Source of the DNA: Bacteroidetes bacterium HGW-Bacteroidetes-2
Lineage (GTDB): Bacteria; Bacteroidota; Bacteroidia; Flavobacteriales; Flavobacteriaceae
Direction: 5' to 3'
Assembly: GCA_002842575.1 (NCBI GenBank)
Contig: PHDJ01000002.1
Span: 97,647-161,646 of the forward strand
Length of the DNA: 64,000 nucleotides
How positions within the stretch are numbered: position 1 is the first letter of the stretch; every line of letters starts with the position of its first letter. This document shows, piece after piece, positions 18,220-26,582 of this stretch. The translations under genes and the position numbers were made by a program. The notes beneath the pieces are model-generated. The model worked only from the letters and a program-made list of their open reading frames with translations. It had not been told where the DNA came from and did no database searches.

Positions 18220-20394
18220 TTAGTCTTTAATATTAGCAACTTTACGGTTTTTAAGATTATTTATCTTTAAATCTTCTAATACATGCAATGCTTCTTCTAC
18301 ATATACATCTTGACTCAAACTTTTATGCCAACGATTTCTTTTTTCTAGTAGCGAACTATCTGCTTTTTTCAATTCCTCTTCGTAGGGCAATGAGGTATAA
18401 ATAAGTTTTGTTTGGTAATCAGAAATGGCATCAAATTCTTTAGATCTCTCCTTATTTTTTTCGATTTCAGAAATGTATTTTTTATAATTTAATGAAATGG
18501 TATTATTATCCCTTCGCTCTTTAATCCATTTTGCATTTTTTTCTATAAGTAGTAGTTGATTACTGGCTGCCATTCGTTCTGAGCTGTTTTTAATAACCTC
18601 TGCAAAATCATTAAAACCATCCCAAACATTATAAGTAGCAGGTGAAATTTTATCGTAAGGTAATGGATTATCATAATCGCGTTCTCCTACTTCTATAAAG
18701 CTAAAACGATCTGGAACAACTACATCACTTTTTACACCTTCTAATTGTGTAGAACCTCCATTTACACGATAAAACTTTTGGGTTGTAACCTTTAGCGCTC
18801 CTAAATCACCATGCTCATTATTACGCATCCATCGGTTTAAGTCAATTAGATTTTGAACGGTTCCTTTGCCATAAGTTTGTTTGCTTCCTATTACAATTGC
18901 CCTTTTATAATCTTGCATTGCAGCGGCTAATATTTCTGAGGCTGAAGCAGATAATTCATTTACAAGAATTACTAATGGCCCATCCCATTCAATACTTTTG
19001 TCTTTGTCTTCTAAAACCTCAATTTTTCCATCGCTACTTGCTACTTGAACCATAGGTCCGCTTTTAATAAATAGCCCACCAATGTCAATTGCTGTTTTTA
19101 GTGAGCCTCCACCATTATTTCTTAAATCTAAAACAAGACCCTCCATTCCTTCTGCTTTAAGGCGAATAATTTCTTGTTTTATATCACTTGCAGCATTTCT
19201 AGCTTTGTAATTTTCCATATCAAAGTAAAAACGAGGAAGTTCAATTAGTCCAAAAGTGATGTCATTAGATTTTACAACTGCAGATTTTGCATAGGTTTCT
19301 TCTATTTCAACAACATCTCTAATAATTATAATTTCTTTAAAAGTACCATCCACTTTTTTAACGGTTAAGGTTACTTCTGATCCTTTTGGGCCTTTGATTA
19401 AATTAACGGCATCATCAAGTCGCATGCCGCCTATGTTTACAGATTCGGCTTCACCTTCTTGTTTTACTCTTGTAATTAAGTCACCAACTTCAAGGTCTTC
19501 GCCTCGCCAAGCAGGACCACCACTTATAACTTCTACTACTTTTACGTTATCTCTTTGTTTTTGTAACCGTGCACCAATGCCTTCTAATTTTCCCGACATT
19601 GCCATATCAAAACGGTCTTTATCTTGTGGTGCCATATAATTGGTGTGAGGGTCAAATTCTTCCACAATGGAATTTATATATAAAGAAAAATAATCCTTGC
19701 GTTCTAAATCATTGACAAATGCAAAATAATCATCTAAAGAGGTGCCTGTAGATTCTCTTGCTTCTTTTTCTAATTCTACATCGCTTTTAAGAACCAAATC
19801 TGCATTTATTTTTTCTGAATCAGGATTTACTTTTCCTAAAGAATCTTTTCCTTCTAGTTTAAATTTCTGTTCCTCTTTTAGATCATAATAGGTGGAAATA
19901 GCAGAAAATTTTAATTGTTCTTTCCAGCGATTTTCTAACTCTTTTTTATTAGCGGCATAAGGCAGTTTTTCATAATCTAAATTTATGGATTCCTCTTTAT
20001 TATAATCAAATGGGGTTTCTAAAACCTTTTTATACAAGGATTTTGCTTCTCCTATACGTATGTTTAATCGATCAAGAACCAAATCAAAGAAGGTTAAATC
20101 CTTACTTTTTAATTGATCGTCAATCAGAAATTCATATTTACTAAACTCTTTTATGTCTGATTCAAAAAAATATCTTTTTAATGGATCTACATCATTAATA
20201 AATTTAGAATACACTTTTGCAGAAAAGGCATCGTCAAAATCCTTATTTGAGAAATGTGTTTTTTCTAACACATAAGTAATAAGGTCAAGGAGCATTTTAT
20301 CTTTATCGGGATTGTCAAAACTTTTTGTGGTAAAACTGCAAGAAGCTGCAGCTACAAAAACGGCTAGCAATAGTACTTTAAAATTCTTTTTCAT
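18220..20394 (-). CDS. prc: tail-specific carboxy-terminal protease (Prc/Tsp), lipoprotein
   Basis: Periplasmic S41 protease that degrades or trims proteins from their C terminus. I use ATG 20394 because it gives a compact lipoprotein signal (MKKNFK...VAAASC), making 724 residues. Order: Tsp N-terminal domain, PDZ near 240-320 (GIGARLQKQ, GGPAWRGEDLEVGD), S41 core with catalytic Ser in ELSASASEIL near 483 and Lys in TYGKGTVQ, then a long C-terminal DUF3340-type domain. Its substrate here is unknown. The neighbouring permease may be in the same transcript. Confidence 0.94.
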   Translation of the reverse strand: MKKNFKVLLLAVFVAAASCSFTTKSFDNPDKDKMLLDLITYVLEKTHFSNKDFDDAFSAKVYSKFINDVDPLKRYFFESDIKEFSKYEFLIDDQLKSKDLTFFDLVLDRLNIRIGEAKSLYKKVLETPFDYNKEESINLDYEKLPYAANKKELENRWKEQLKFSAISTYYDLKEEQKFKLEGKDSLGKVNPDSEKINADLVLKSDVELEKEARESTGTSLDDYFAFVNDLERKDYFSLYINSIVEEFDPHTNYMAPQDKDRFDMAMSGKLEGIGARLQKQRDNVKVVEVISGGPAWRGEDLEVGDLITRVKQEGEAESVNIGGMRLDDAVNLIKGPKGSEVTLTVKKVDGTFKEIIIIRDVVEIEETYAKSAVVKSNDITFGLIELPRFYFDMENYKARNAASDIKQEIIRLKAEGMEGLVLDLRNNGGGSLKTAIDIGGLFIKSGPMVQVASSDGKIEVLEDKDKSIEWDGPLVILVNELSASASEILAAAMQDYKRAIVIGSKQTYGKGTVQNLIDLNRWMRNNEHGDLGALKVTTQKFYRVNGGSTQLEGVKSDVVVPDRFSFIEVGERDYDNPLPYDKISPATYNVWDGFNDFAEVIKNSSERMAASNQLLLIEKNAKWIKERRDNNTISLNYKKYISEIEKNKERSKEFDAISDYQTKLIYTSLPYEEELKKADSSLLEKRNRWHKSLSQDVYVEEALHVLEDLKINNLKNRKVANIKD

Positions 20395-20595
20395 AAATGG
20401 CATAAACATTCTTATTTAGGTTACTAAATTATACAAAAAACCGTGCCATAAAAGTTAATGCATACTAATTTTATGTTAAACCACAGACCAAGCTTTTTCA
20501 AATTGCAATATAAAAATTGATTTCCTATATTTAAACCTAAATTTCGGGTTTTTTAAAAACACTTTTTCAAAAAAGAAAGTCTATCGTTTATGTTG

Positions 20596-20624
20596 TTGAT
20601 TGGGTTATAAATTATGTATTTTAG
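20596..20624 (+). promoter_or_regulatory. promoter of surE (TTG-N18-TATTTTAG)
   Basis: TTG at 20596-20598, 18 bases, then TATTTTAG at 20617-20624, one mismatch from TAnnTTTG. It lies 18 bases before the surE ATG region. The 230-base gap back to prc contains no other gene that I can see. Confidence 0.5.
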
Positions 20625-20642
20625 CAACAAAAATTAACAGCA

Positions 20643-21419
20643 ATGATGACTAAAAAAAAGCCACTTATTTTAGTGACCAATGATGATGGAATTTCTGCTC
20701 CAGGTATACGTGCTTTAATTGCTATTATGAAAGAAATTGGCAATGTAATTGTCGTTGCACCTGACAAACCCCAATCTGCAATGGGTCATGCTATCACAAT
20801 AAACAACACCCTATACATCAATAAAATAAATATTGACGACGATGTGCAAGAAGAGTACAGTTGTTCTGGCACACCGGTTGATTGCATAAAACTTGCCGTT
20901 CACGAAATATTAAAACGAAAACCAGATTTATGTGTTTCTGGCATTAACCACGGCTCAAATTCTTCTATAAATGTTATTTATTCTGGAACCATGAGTGCTG
21001 CATTAGAAGCAGGTATGGAAGGAATTCCTGCTATTGGATTTTCACTCCTAGATTATGCTTGGGATGCCGATTTTGAATCATCACGCACTTTTATAAAAAA
21101 AATAACCCTAGAAGCACTAAAAAATGGATTGCCAAAAGGAGTTATCCTAAATGTAAACATTCCTAAATTAACGAAAGAAAAAATAAAAGGCATTAAGGTT
21201 TGCAGACAAGCAAATGCCCGCTGGGAAGAAACCTTTGATAAACGCACAAACCCACAAGGAAGAGATTATTATTGGCTTACTGGAGAGTTTGTTAATGAAG
21301 ACAAAGGCAATGATACCGATGAAGCCGCGCTTGAAAATGGATTTATTTCTATTGTTCCAGTTCAATATGACTTGACAGCACATCATGCAATAAAGTATAT
21401 TAATGATTGGAATATTTAA
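20643..21419 (+). CDS. surE: 5'/3'-nucleotidase SurE
   Basis: A metal-dependent nucleoside monophosphatase of the cytoplasm. Metal ligands are visible in the SurE signature TNDDGISAPG (Asp-Asp at 13-14), PQSAMGHA (Ser) and SGINHGSN (Asn). At 258 residues it has the typical length. It starts a cluster with a small membrane protein, lpxB and an NlpC/P60 lipoprotein, an arrangement I recognise from other flavobacteria. Confidence 0.97.
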   Translation: MMTKKKPLILVTNDDGISAPGIRALIAIMKEIGNVIVVAPDKPQSAMGHAITINNTLYINKINIDDDVQEEYSCSGTPVDCIKLAVHEILKRKPDLCVSGINHGSNSSINVIYSGTMSAALEAGMEGIPAIGFSLLDYAWDADFESSRTFIKKITLEALKNGLPKGVILNVNIPKLTKEKIKGIKVCRQANARWEETFDKRTNPQGRDYYWLTGEFVNEDKGNDTDEAALENGFISIVPVQYDLTAHHAIKYINDWNI

Positions 21420-21454
21420 AATCACAAACCGCATAAAATATTAACAAAAATAGA

Positions 21455-21730
21455 TTGAAAAAAGAAATAATCATCGGATTTTTAATAGGTATTACTGCTA
21501 ATTTTATTGGCACGTATCTCTATATTTTCTTTTTCTTAGACTACGATTTTGAAACAAGCATTCGGTTTGCTAGGATGAATGATACAGTAGGCAATCTAAT
21601 TGCTTTAGGCGCAATACTCAATCTGCTTGCTTTTTTTCTTTTGCTGAAAAAAGGACAATTATATAGAGCCCGAGGAGTCGTTTTGGCTACAATAGTAGCG
21701 GCAATTATTATATTATTGTCTAAGTTTTAA
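21455..21730 (+). CDS. small membrane protein between surE and lpxB
   Basis: A 91-residue protein with three predicted helices (IIGFLIGITANFIGTYLYIFFF, NLIALGAILNLLAFFLLL, VVLATIVAAIIILLS). The start codon is TTG; MKKEIIIGF gives a sensible N terminus and no ATG is available upstream. I recognise it only as a conserved hypothetical between surE and lpxB. A role in the envelope is guilt by association. Confidence 0.75.
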   Translation: MKKEIIIGFLIGITANFIGTYLYIFFFLDYDFETSIRFARMNDTVGNLIALGAILNLLAFFLLLKKGQLYRARGVVLATIVAAIIILLSKF

Positions 21731-21807
21731 TAATATATATAAGAAAATTATCTTTTTTAAGAAGAAACAAAAACGTAAAAGATTCTCATATTTTCGATAA
21801 GAATACA

Positions 21808-22929
21808 ATGAAATATTATATCATAGCAGGAGAAGCTTCTGGCGATTTACACGCCGCTAATTTGATGAAAGAACTCAAGGAGAAAGACGCGTTTGCAAAC
21901 TTTCGTTTCTGGGGTGGAGAGCTTATGGAGGCACAGGGCGGTACTTTAGTAAAACACTATCGTGAACTTTCTTTTATGGGTTTTCTAGAAGTAGTTTTAA
22001 ACCTAACCACCATCCTAAAAAACATAACTTTCTGTAAACAAGACATATTAAACTTCCAACCAGACGTTCTTATTTTTATTGATTATCCCGGTTTTAATCT
22101 GCGCATTGCTAAATGGGCTAAAGCACTAGGCTATAAAACCCATTATTATATTTCGCCACAAATCTGGGCTTGGAAAGAAAACCGAATAAAAGATATTAAA
22201 AACGATGTGGATGCAATGTATGTCATCCTTCCTTTTGAAAAAGAATTTTATGAAAAAAAACACCTCTTCCCTGTACATTTTGTAGGCCATCCTCTAATTG
22301 ACGCAATAGCAAACAGACCATTAATAATTCCTAGAGTTTTTAGAGAAGAAAATGGGTTAGACGAAAAACCAATTATTGCGCTTTTGCCGGGAAGCCGAAA
22401 ACAGGAAATAAAAAAAATGCTTTCGGTAATGCTTTCAGTAGTTACAGAATTTCCGGAATATCAATTTGTAATAGCAGGCGCTCCAAACCAAGAGCAAGCT
22501 TTCTACCAGCAATTTATTAAAGAAAACAACGTTCATTTATTGTTGAATAAAACCTATGATTTGCTTTCCGTTTCATATGCTGCTTTAGTAACTTCTGGCA
22601 CAGCCACATTAGAAACTGCCTTATACAAAGTGCCGCAAGTGGTTTGCTACAAAGGAAGTAGAGCTTCCTATGAAATAGCAAAAAGAGTCATCAGGTTAAA
22701 GTATATATCCTTAGTAAATCTTATTTTAGACAAGGAAGTGGTGACTGAACTAATACAAACCGATTTTAATAAAAAGCGTTTAAAAGAAGAACTAGTAAAA
22801 ATACTAGACCAATACAATCGCGCAAAACTGTTTTTAGATTATTATGATTTAGAAATTAAATTAGGGGGTAAAGGTGCAAGCAAAAAAACGGCTGAACTTA
22901 TTTTTCAACAAATTCGCAAACAAAATTAA
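21808..22929 (+). CDS. lpxB: lipid-A-disaccharide synthase
   Basis: GT19 glycosyltransferase that joins UDP-diacylglucosamine and lipid X to form the lipid A disaccharide at the inner-membrane face. Signatures: AGEASGDLHAANL at 5-17, SFMGFLEV, YISPQIWAWKENR, LPFEKEFY, VGHPLID and LLPGSRKQEI. At 373 residues it is complete. Its stop is directly followed by the ATG of the NlpC/P60 lipoprotein. Confidence 0.97.
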   Translation: MKYYIIAGEASGDLHAANLMKELKEKDAFANFRFWGGELMEAQGGTLVKHYRELSFMGFLEVVLNLTTILKNITFCKQDILNFQPDVLIFIDYPGFNLRIAKWAKALGYKTHYYISPQIWAWKENRIKDIKNDVDAMYVILPFEKEFYEKKHLFPVHFVGHPLIDAIANRPLIIPRVFREENGLDEKPIIALLPGSRKQEIKKMLSVMLSVVTEFPEYQFVIAGAPNQEQAFYQQFIKENNVHLLLNKTYDLLSVSYAALVTSGTATLETALYKVPQVVCYKGSRASYEIAKRVIRLKYISLVNLILDKEVVTELIQTDFNKKRLKEELVKILDQYNRAKLFLDYYDLEIKLGGKGASKKTAELIFQQIRKQN

Positions 22930-23517
22930 ATGATAAAAAGTATATACATACTATTAGCATGCTTGTTTTTATGGTCGTGCAGCACCTATAAGAACAAGAA
23001 AAACATCCCTTATACCGAAAATAAAATAGAAATAGGGGAAGGTTCTTCTAAACAAAAAACTACTTCTATAAAAAAATCAAAGCCTCAAGAAATTGTGCCT
23101 TATGGTGAAACAGAAGAAATAGAAAAACCACTTGATTTAAAAGTAAAAAATATTATCGATATTGCTAAATCGTTTAATGGCACACATTATAAATTTGGCG
23201 GCACCACAAGTGCAGGCATGGATTGTTCAGGATTAGTGTTCACCGCTTTCAAGGAAGAAGAAGTTATATTGCCTAGGTCTTCCATAGAGATGGCTTCAAT
23301 GGGCGAAAAAGTTAATTTTCGCGAAATAAATAAAGGCGATCTCGTATTCTTTAAAACAAATAGAAGCAAAAACATAAATCACGTTGGTTTAGTAGTAGAA
23401 GTACTTCCTGGAAAAATTTTATTTATTCACTCTACGACCTCGCAAGGCGTAATTATTTCTTCGCTAGATGAAAGGTACTGGAACGAAAGTTTTGTGGAAG
23501 CACGTAGAATTATTTAA
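22930..23517 (+). CDS. NlpC/P60 (C40) peptidoglycan hydrolase, lipoprotein
   Basis: A predicted cell-wall endopeptidase anchored as a lipoprotein (lipobox LFLWSC, Cys17). A Lys/Glu-rich linker of about 55 residues leads to the C40 domain. The catalytic Cys is in GMDCSGLVFTAF near 98, and the His in INHVGLVVEV near 150, with a third polar residue in FIHSTTSQG. At 195 residues it is the usual size. It abuts lpxB with no gap. Confidence 0.92.
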   Translation: MIKSIYILLACLFLWSCSTYKNKKNIPYTENKIEIGEGSSKQKTTSIKKSKPQEIVPYGETEEIEKPLDLKVKNIIDIAKSFNGTHYKFGGTTSAGMDCSGLVFTAFKEEEVILPRSSIEMASMGEKVNFREINKGDLVFFKTNRSKNINHVGLVVEVLPGKILFIHSTTSQGVIISSLDERYWNESFVEARRII

Positions 23518-23669
23518 AAAAATATTTTATTAAAACCAAATTTTCATAGATTTTCCATCTTAAGCAATTGAAAATGAATTTTACAACAGCAATATATTAT
23601 TACTATCCTATTCTTTCATTAAGAGTCGAATCGTAATGTATTGCTAAAAACACAAATATACATTAACCC

Positions 23670-23705
23670 AAATCCCGGTTCTTTTTTAGAATCGGGATTT
23701 TTTTG
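23670..23705 (+). terminator. Rho-independent terminator after lpxB cluster
   Basis: The stem AAATCCCGgTTC / GAATCGGGATTT with an 8-base loop is followed by a T-run. It ends the surE-lpxB-nlpC transcript and isolates the broken phhA gene downstream. Confidence 0.85.
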
Positions 23706-23730
23706 TGCTTAAATTTTTAAAAGATATACT

Positions 23731-24456
23731 ATGATACAAAACATGAATTCTTACACCAAAGAGGACCAAAAAGTTTGGAAACTGCTTTTTAAACGTCAAT
23801 TTAAAAATCTGTTTAAAAAAGGGTCTAATGATTATTTGGAATGTTTAAAGTTGATGCGTCACGTTTTAAACGACAATGAAATCCCCGATTTTATAAAAAT
23901 GAATTCTTGGTTTGCATCCCAAACTGGATGGCAAAATGAAGTTGTTCCCGGACTAATTCCTGTGGAAGATTTCTTTGAAGTTCTTTCTCAAAAGCGATTT
24001 TGTTCCTCAACTTAGTTACGGAATATAAAAAATTTAGATTATTTGGAAGAACCGGATATGTTTCACGATATTTTTGGGCATATTCCATTATTGACAAACC
24101 CTATTTTTTCTGAATTTGTGCGTGCCTTTGGAAAACTAGGCAAGCTGTTTATTCACGAAAAAGAAAAACTGTTGCAGTTACAACGGTTATACTGGTTTAC
24201 AATTGAATTTGGCGTTATAAAAGAAAAAGGTGTATATAAACCCTATGGTGCTGGAATTATTTCATCTTTTGGCGAAACCAATCAAATTTACAATCAGGAA
24301 GCCAATTTTTTTCCGTTTAAATTAGAAACAATTCTAAACAAACCGTTTAGAACTGACCTGATGCAGGATGATTATTTTGTGATAGATTCTTTAACGCAAC
24401 TCTTTGAATCGCTTCAAGAGGTTAAAAGATTGTTTACAGAAAAAGTTTTGGTTTAA
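23731..24456 (+). pseudogene. phhA: phenylalanine 4-monooxygenase, interrupted by in-frame TAG
   Basis: The two adjacent ORFs (94 and 137 residues) are one gene. Their starts are 312 bases apart, a multiple of three, and a single TAG at 24013-24015 separates them. Reading through gives 241 codons, a normal length for the bacterial single-domain aromatic amino acid hydroxylase. The iron ligands are all present after the stop: His-His in MFHDIFGHIPLL and Glu in YWFTIEFG. Family members have Trp or another aromatic where the stop sits (SST-stop-LRN), so the change is most simply TGG to TAG. The rest is undamaged, so the lesion is recent, or it is a sequencing error or suppressed stop. Confidence 0.88.
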
Positions 24457-24532
24457 AACGCAAATAGCATCACACAAGAAAAATATTCAAGCATAAATCT
24501 TAAAATTGTCCTTCCTAAATAATCTCGAGTTT

Positions 24533-26434
24533 TTATAAGGTTTCTTTCAACCATCTAAAAAATTCGTGTTGCCAAATCAGGCCATTTTGGGGGTTCAATA
24601 TCCAATGGTTATTTTCTGGAAAGAGCATAAACCTACTTTTTATACCCATTTGTTGCATGGCTTGAAAAGCTTCTTGGCTTTGCCCAATTGGCACGCGGTA
24701 ATCCTTTCCGCCTTGAATGATTAGCATAGGAGTATTCCATTTTGCCACATTGGTTATGGGGTTAAACTTAGCATAACTTTTTTGAGCAGCAGTATTGGTT
24801 TCTTCCCAATAAGGGCCTCCAATATCCCAGTTTACAAAAAATAATTCTTCGGTAGTGCCATACATACTTTGTAAGTTAAATATTCCTGCATGTGAAATAA
24901 ACGTTTTAAACCGATTGTTGTGAATTCCTGCTAAATAAAATGCAGAATACCCTCCAAAACTAGCTCCAACAGCTCCCACTCTAGCAGCATCCACAAAAGG
25001 CTCTTTACAGATGGCATCAATAGCTGAAAGATAATCGTCCATGGCCTGCCCACCCCAGTCTTTGCTTATTTGTTCATTCCAGACAATCCCATGACCGGGC
25101 ATGCCTCTTCGGTTTGGTGCCACTACAATATAACCCTGAGCAGCCATTAATTGAAAATTCCAGCGAAAAGAATAAAACTGTGTTAATGCTCCTTGCGGGC
25201 CACCTTGCAAATATAATAATGTTGGGTATTTTTTGGTTGTATCAAAATTTGGTGGGTAAATAACCCAAACCAGCATTTCTTTACCATCGGTTGTTTTTAC
25301 AAACTTTCTTTCAAAGGAGCTTAAAGCAATACCCTCATAAAAAGTACTATTTATACTAGTGATTTGCTGCCATGTATTCTTTTCCAAATCAAAAGAAAAG
25401 ATTTCGGCAGCGTGATTAAAATCGGTTCGGGTGAGAATAATTTTGCCTTCAGAAAACCCAACAATTCCAGTAATATCAAAATCACCTTGTGTAACCTGAT
25501 TGATGGTAACTGCTATTTTTGATACTCCTGGAAAGTTTACTTCAAAGAGTTGAATGGTACCTTTAGTAGCTGCAGTGAAATAGATTTTTTTTCCGTCAGA
25601 ATGCCATTGAAAAGAGCGTATACTTTCATCCCAATTTCCGGTAAGGTTAATATTGGTATTTTTATGGCGAACAATGATGTCGTTTTTATCCGCTTCGTAG
25701 CCATCGCGTTTCATTTGGAGCCAAGTTAAATCGCCATTTGGCGAAAAATTGGGTTGGGTATCATACCCTACATTTCCTTCGGTTAGGCTTTTAGTTGTTT
25801 TGGATGCTATATCGTATTCATAAATATCGGTGTTAGTGCTATTTGCATACGCAGTACCTTTTTTCTTTTTACTTACATACAGAATTTTTTTACTATCTGG
25901 ACTCCAAATATAATCCTCATCGCCCCCAAAGGGTTTTTGTGGGGCGTGATATGGCTCTCCTTCCATAATATCCACACCCACAGAATCTTCTTTATTTTCT
26001 TTATAAAAAAGGTGATTAAAAGTGCCTTCATTGTACTCGTCCCAATGTCTGTAATCTAAAGCATCATATATATGCACATTCGATTTTTCCATTTTGGGAT
26101 AATAATCTTTCCCAAGTACATTTTCTATTTTAACAGTTTTGTGATACAAAAGGTAGTTTCCATCAGGAGAACTATTTTTATCGTTCAACAGTTTTTTATA
26201 ATCTTCCAACTTTGTTGCCTTACCACCTGAAATAGGTATAGAAAAAAAGAGATTACTAAAATCGTTGTTTTCCACCGAAGGCGTTGCTACTTTATAAATG
26301 ATTTGTTTTGTGTCTTTTGAAATGCCTAATGGAGAAACTCTGCCAAGCTCCCAAAGATTTTCAGGAGTCAAAACGTTTTGAGAAAGTAATGAAGTTGTTA
26401 TGAAAACCATAGTTATTGAGAATATATGTTTCAT
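24533..26434 (-). CDS. S9 family prolyl oligopeptidase-type peptidase
   Basis: A secreted serine peptidase of the acylaminoacyl/DPP-like S9 group, 633 residues. A signal peptide (MKHIFSITMVFITTSLLSQN) is followed by a WD40-like propeller (YIWSPDSKKILYVS, PNFSPNGDLTWLQ) and a C-terminal alpha/beta-hydrolase. The triad is Ser in GASFGGYSAF near 488, Asp in GGKDYRVPIGQ and His in ENNHWILNP. It probably releases dipeptides or acyl-amino acids from peptides in the periplasm. It converges with phhA and diverges from comEC. Confidence 0.93.
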   Translation of the reverse strand: MKHIFSITMVFITTSLLSQNVLTPENLWELGRVSPLGISKDTKQIIYKVATPSVENNDFSNLFFSIPISGGKATKLEDYKKLLNDKNSSPDGNYLLYHKTVKIENVLGKDYYPKMEKSNVHIYDALDYRHWDEYNEGTFNHLFYKENKEDSVGVDIMEGEPYHAPQKPFGGDEDYIWSPDSKKILYVSKKKKGTAYANSTNTDIYEYDIASKTTKSLTEGNVGYDTQPNFSPNGDLTWLQMKRDGYEADKNDIIVRHKNTNINLTGNWDESIRSFQWHSDGKKIYFTAATKGTIQLFEVNFPGVSKIAVTINQVTQGDFDITGIVGFSEGKIILTRTDFNHAAEIFSFDLEKNTWQQITSINSTFYEGIALSSFERKFVKTTDGKEMLVWVIYPPNFDTTKKYPTLLYLQGGPQGALTQFYSFRWNFQLMAAQGYIVVAPNRRGMPGHGIVWNEQISKDWGGQAMDDYLSAIDAICKEPFVDAARVGAVGASFGGYSAFYLAGIHNNRFKTFISHAGIFNLQSMYGTTEELFFVNWDIGGPYWEETNTAAQKSYAKFNPITNVAKWNTPMLIIQGGKDYRVPIGQSQEAFQAMQQMGIKSRFMLFPENNHWILNPQNGLIWQHEFFRWLKETL

Positions 26435-26582
26435 TTTTAGAGTGTTTTATTACAAAAAAATTAAGACTTTAAATTTAGTAAAATATTTACTATATTCGTT
26501 CTTTAAAATTGATTGACTCCTCAATATATTCTATCCCCAAAAAATTTTTTAGTCGCTATTAAAATGAAAAAACAGTTTCATT

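Noticed and set aside
24043-24456. Second phhA ORF as a separate gene
   Set aside because: Same frame as the first ORF with only one TAG between. The protein starts mid-domain, so it is the 3' part of one broken gene. A frameshift was considered and excluded by the multiple-of-three distance.
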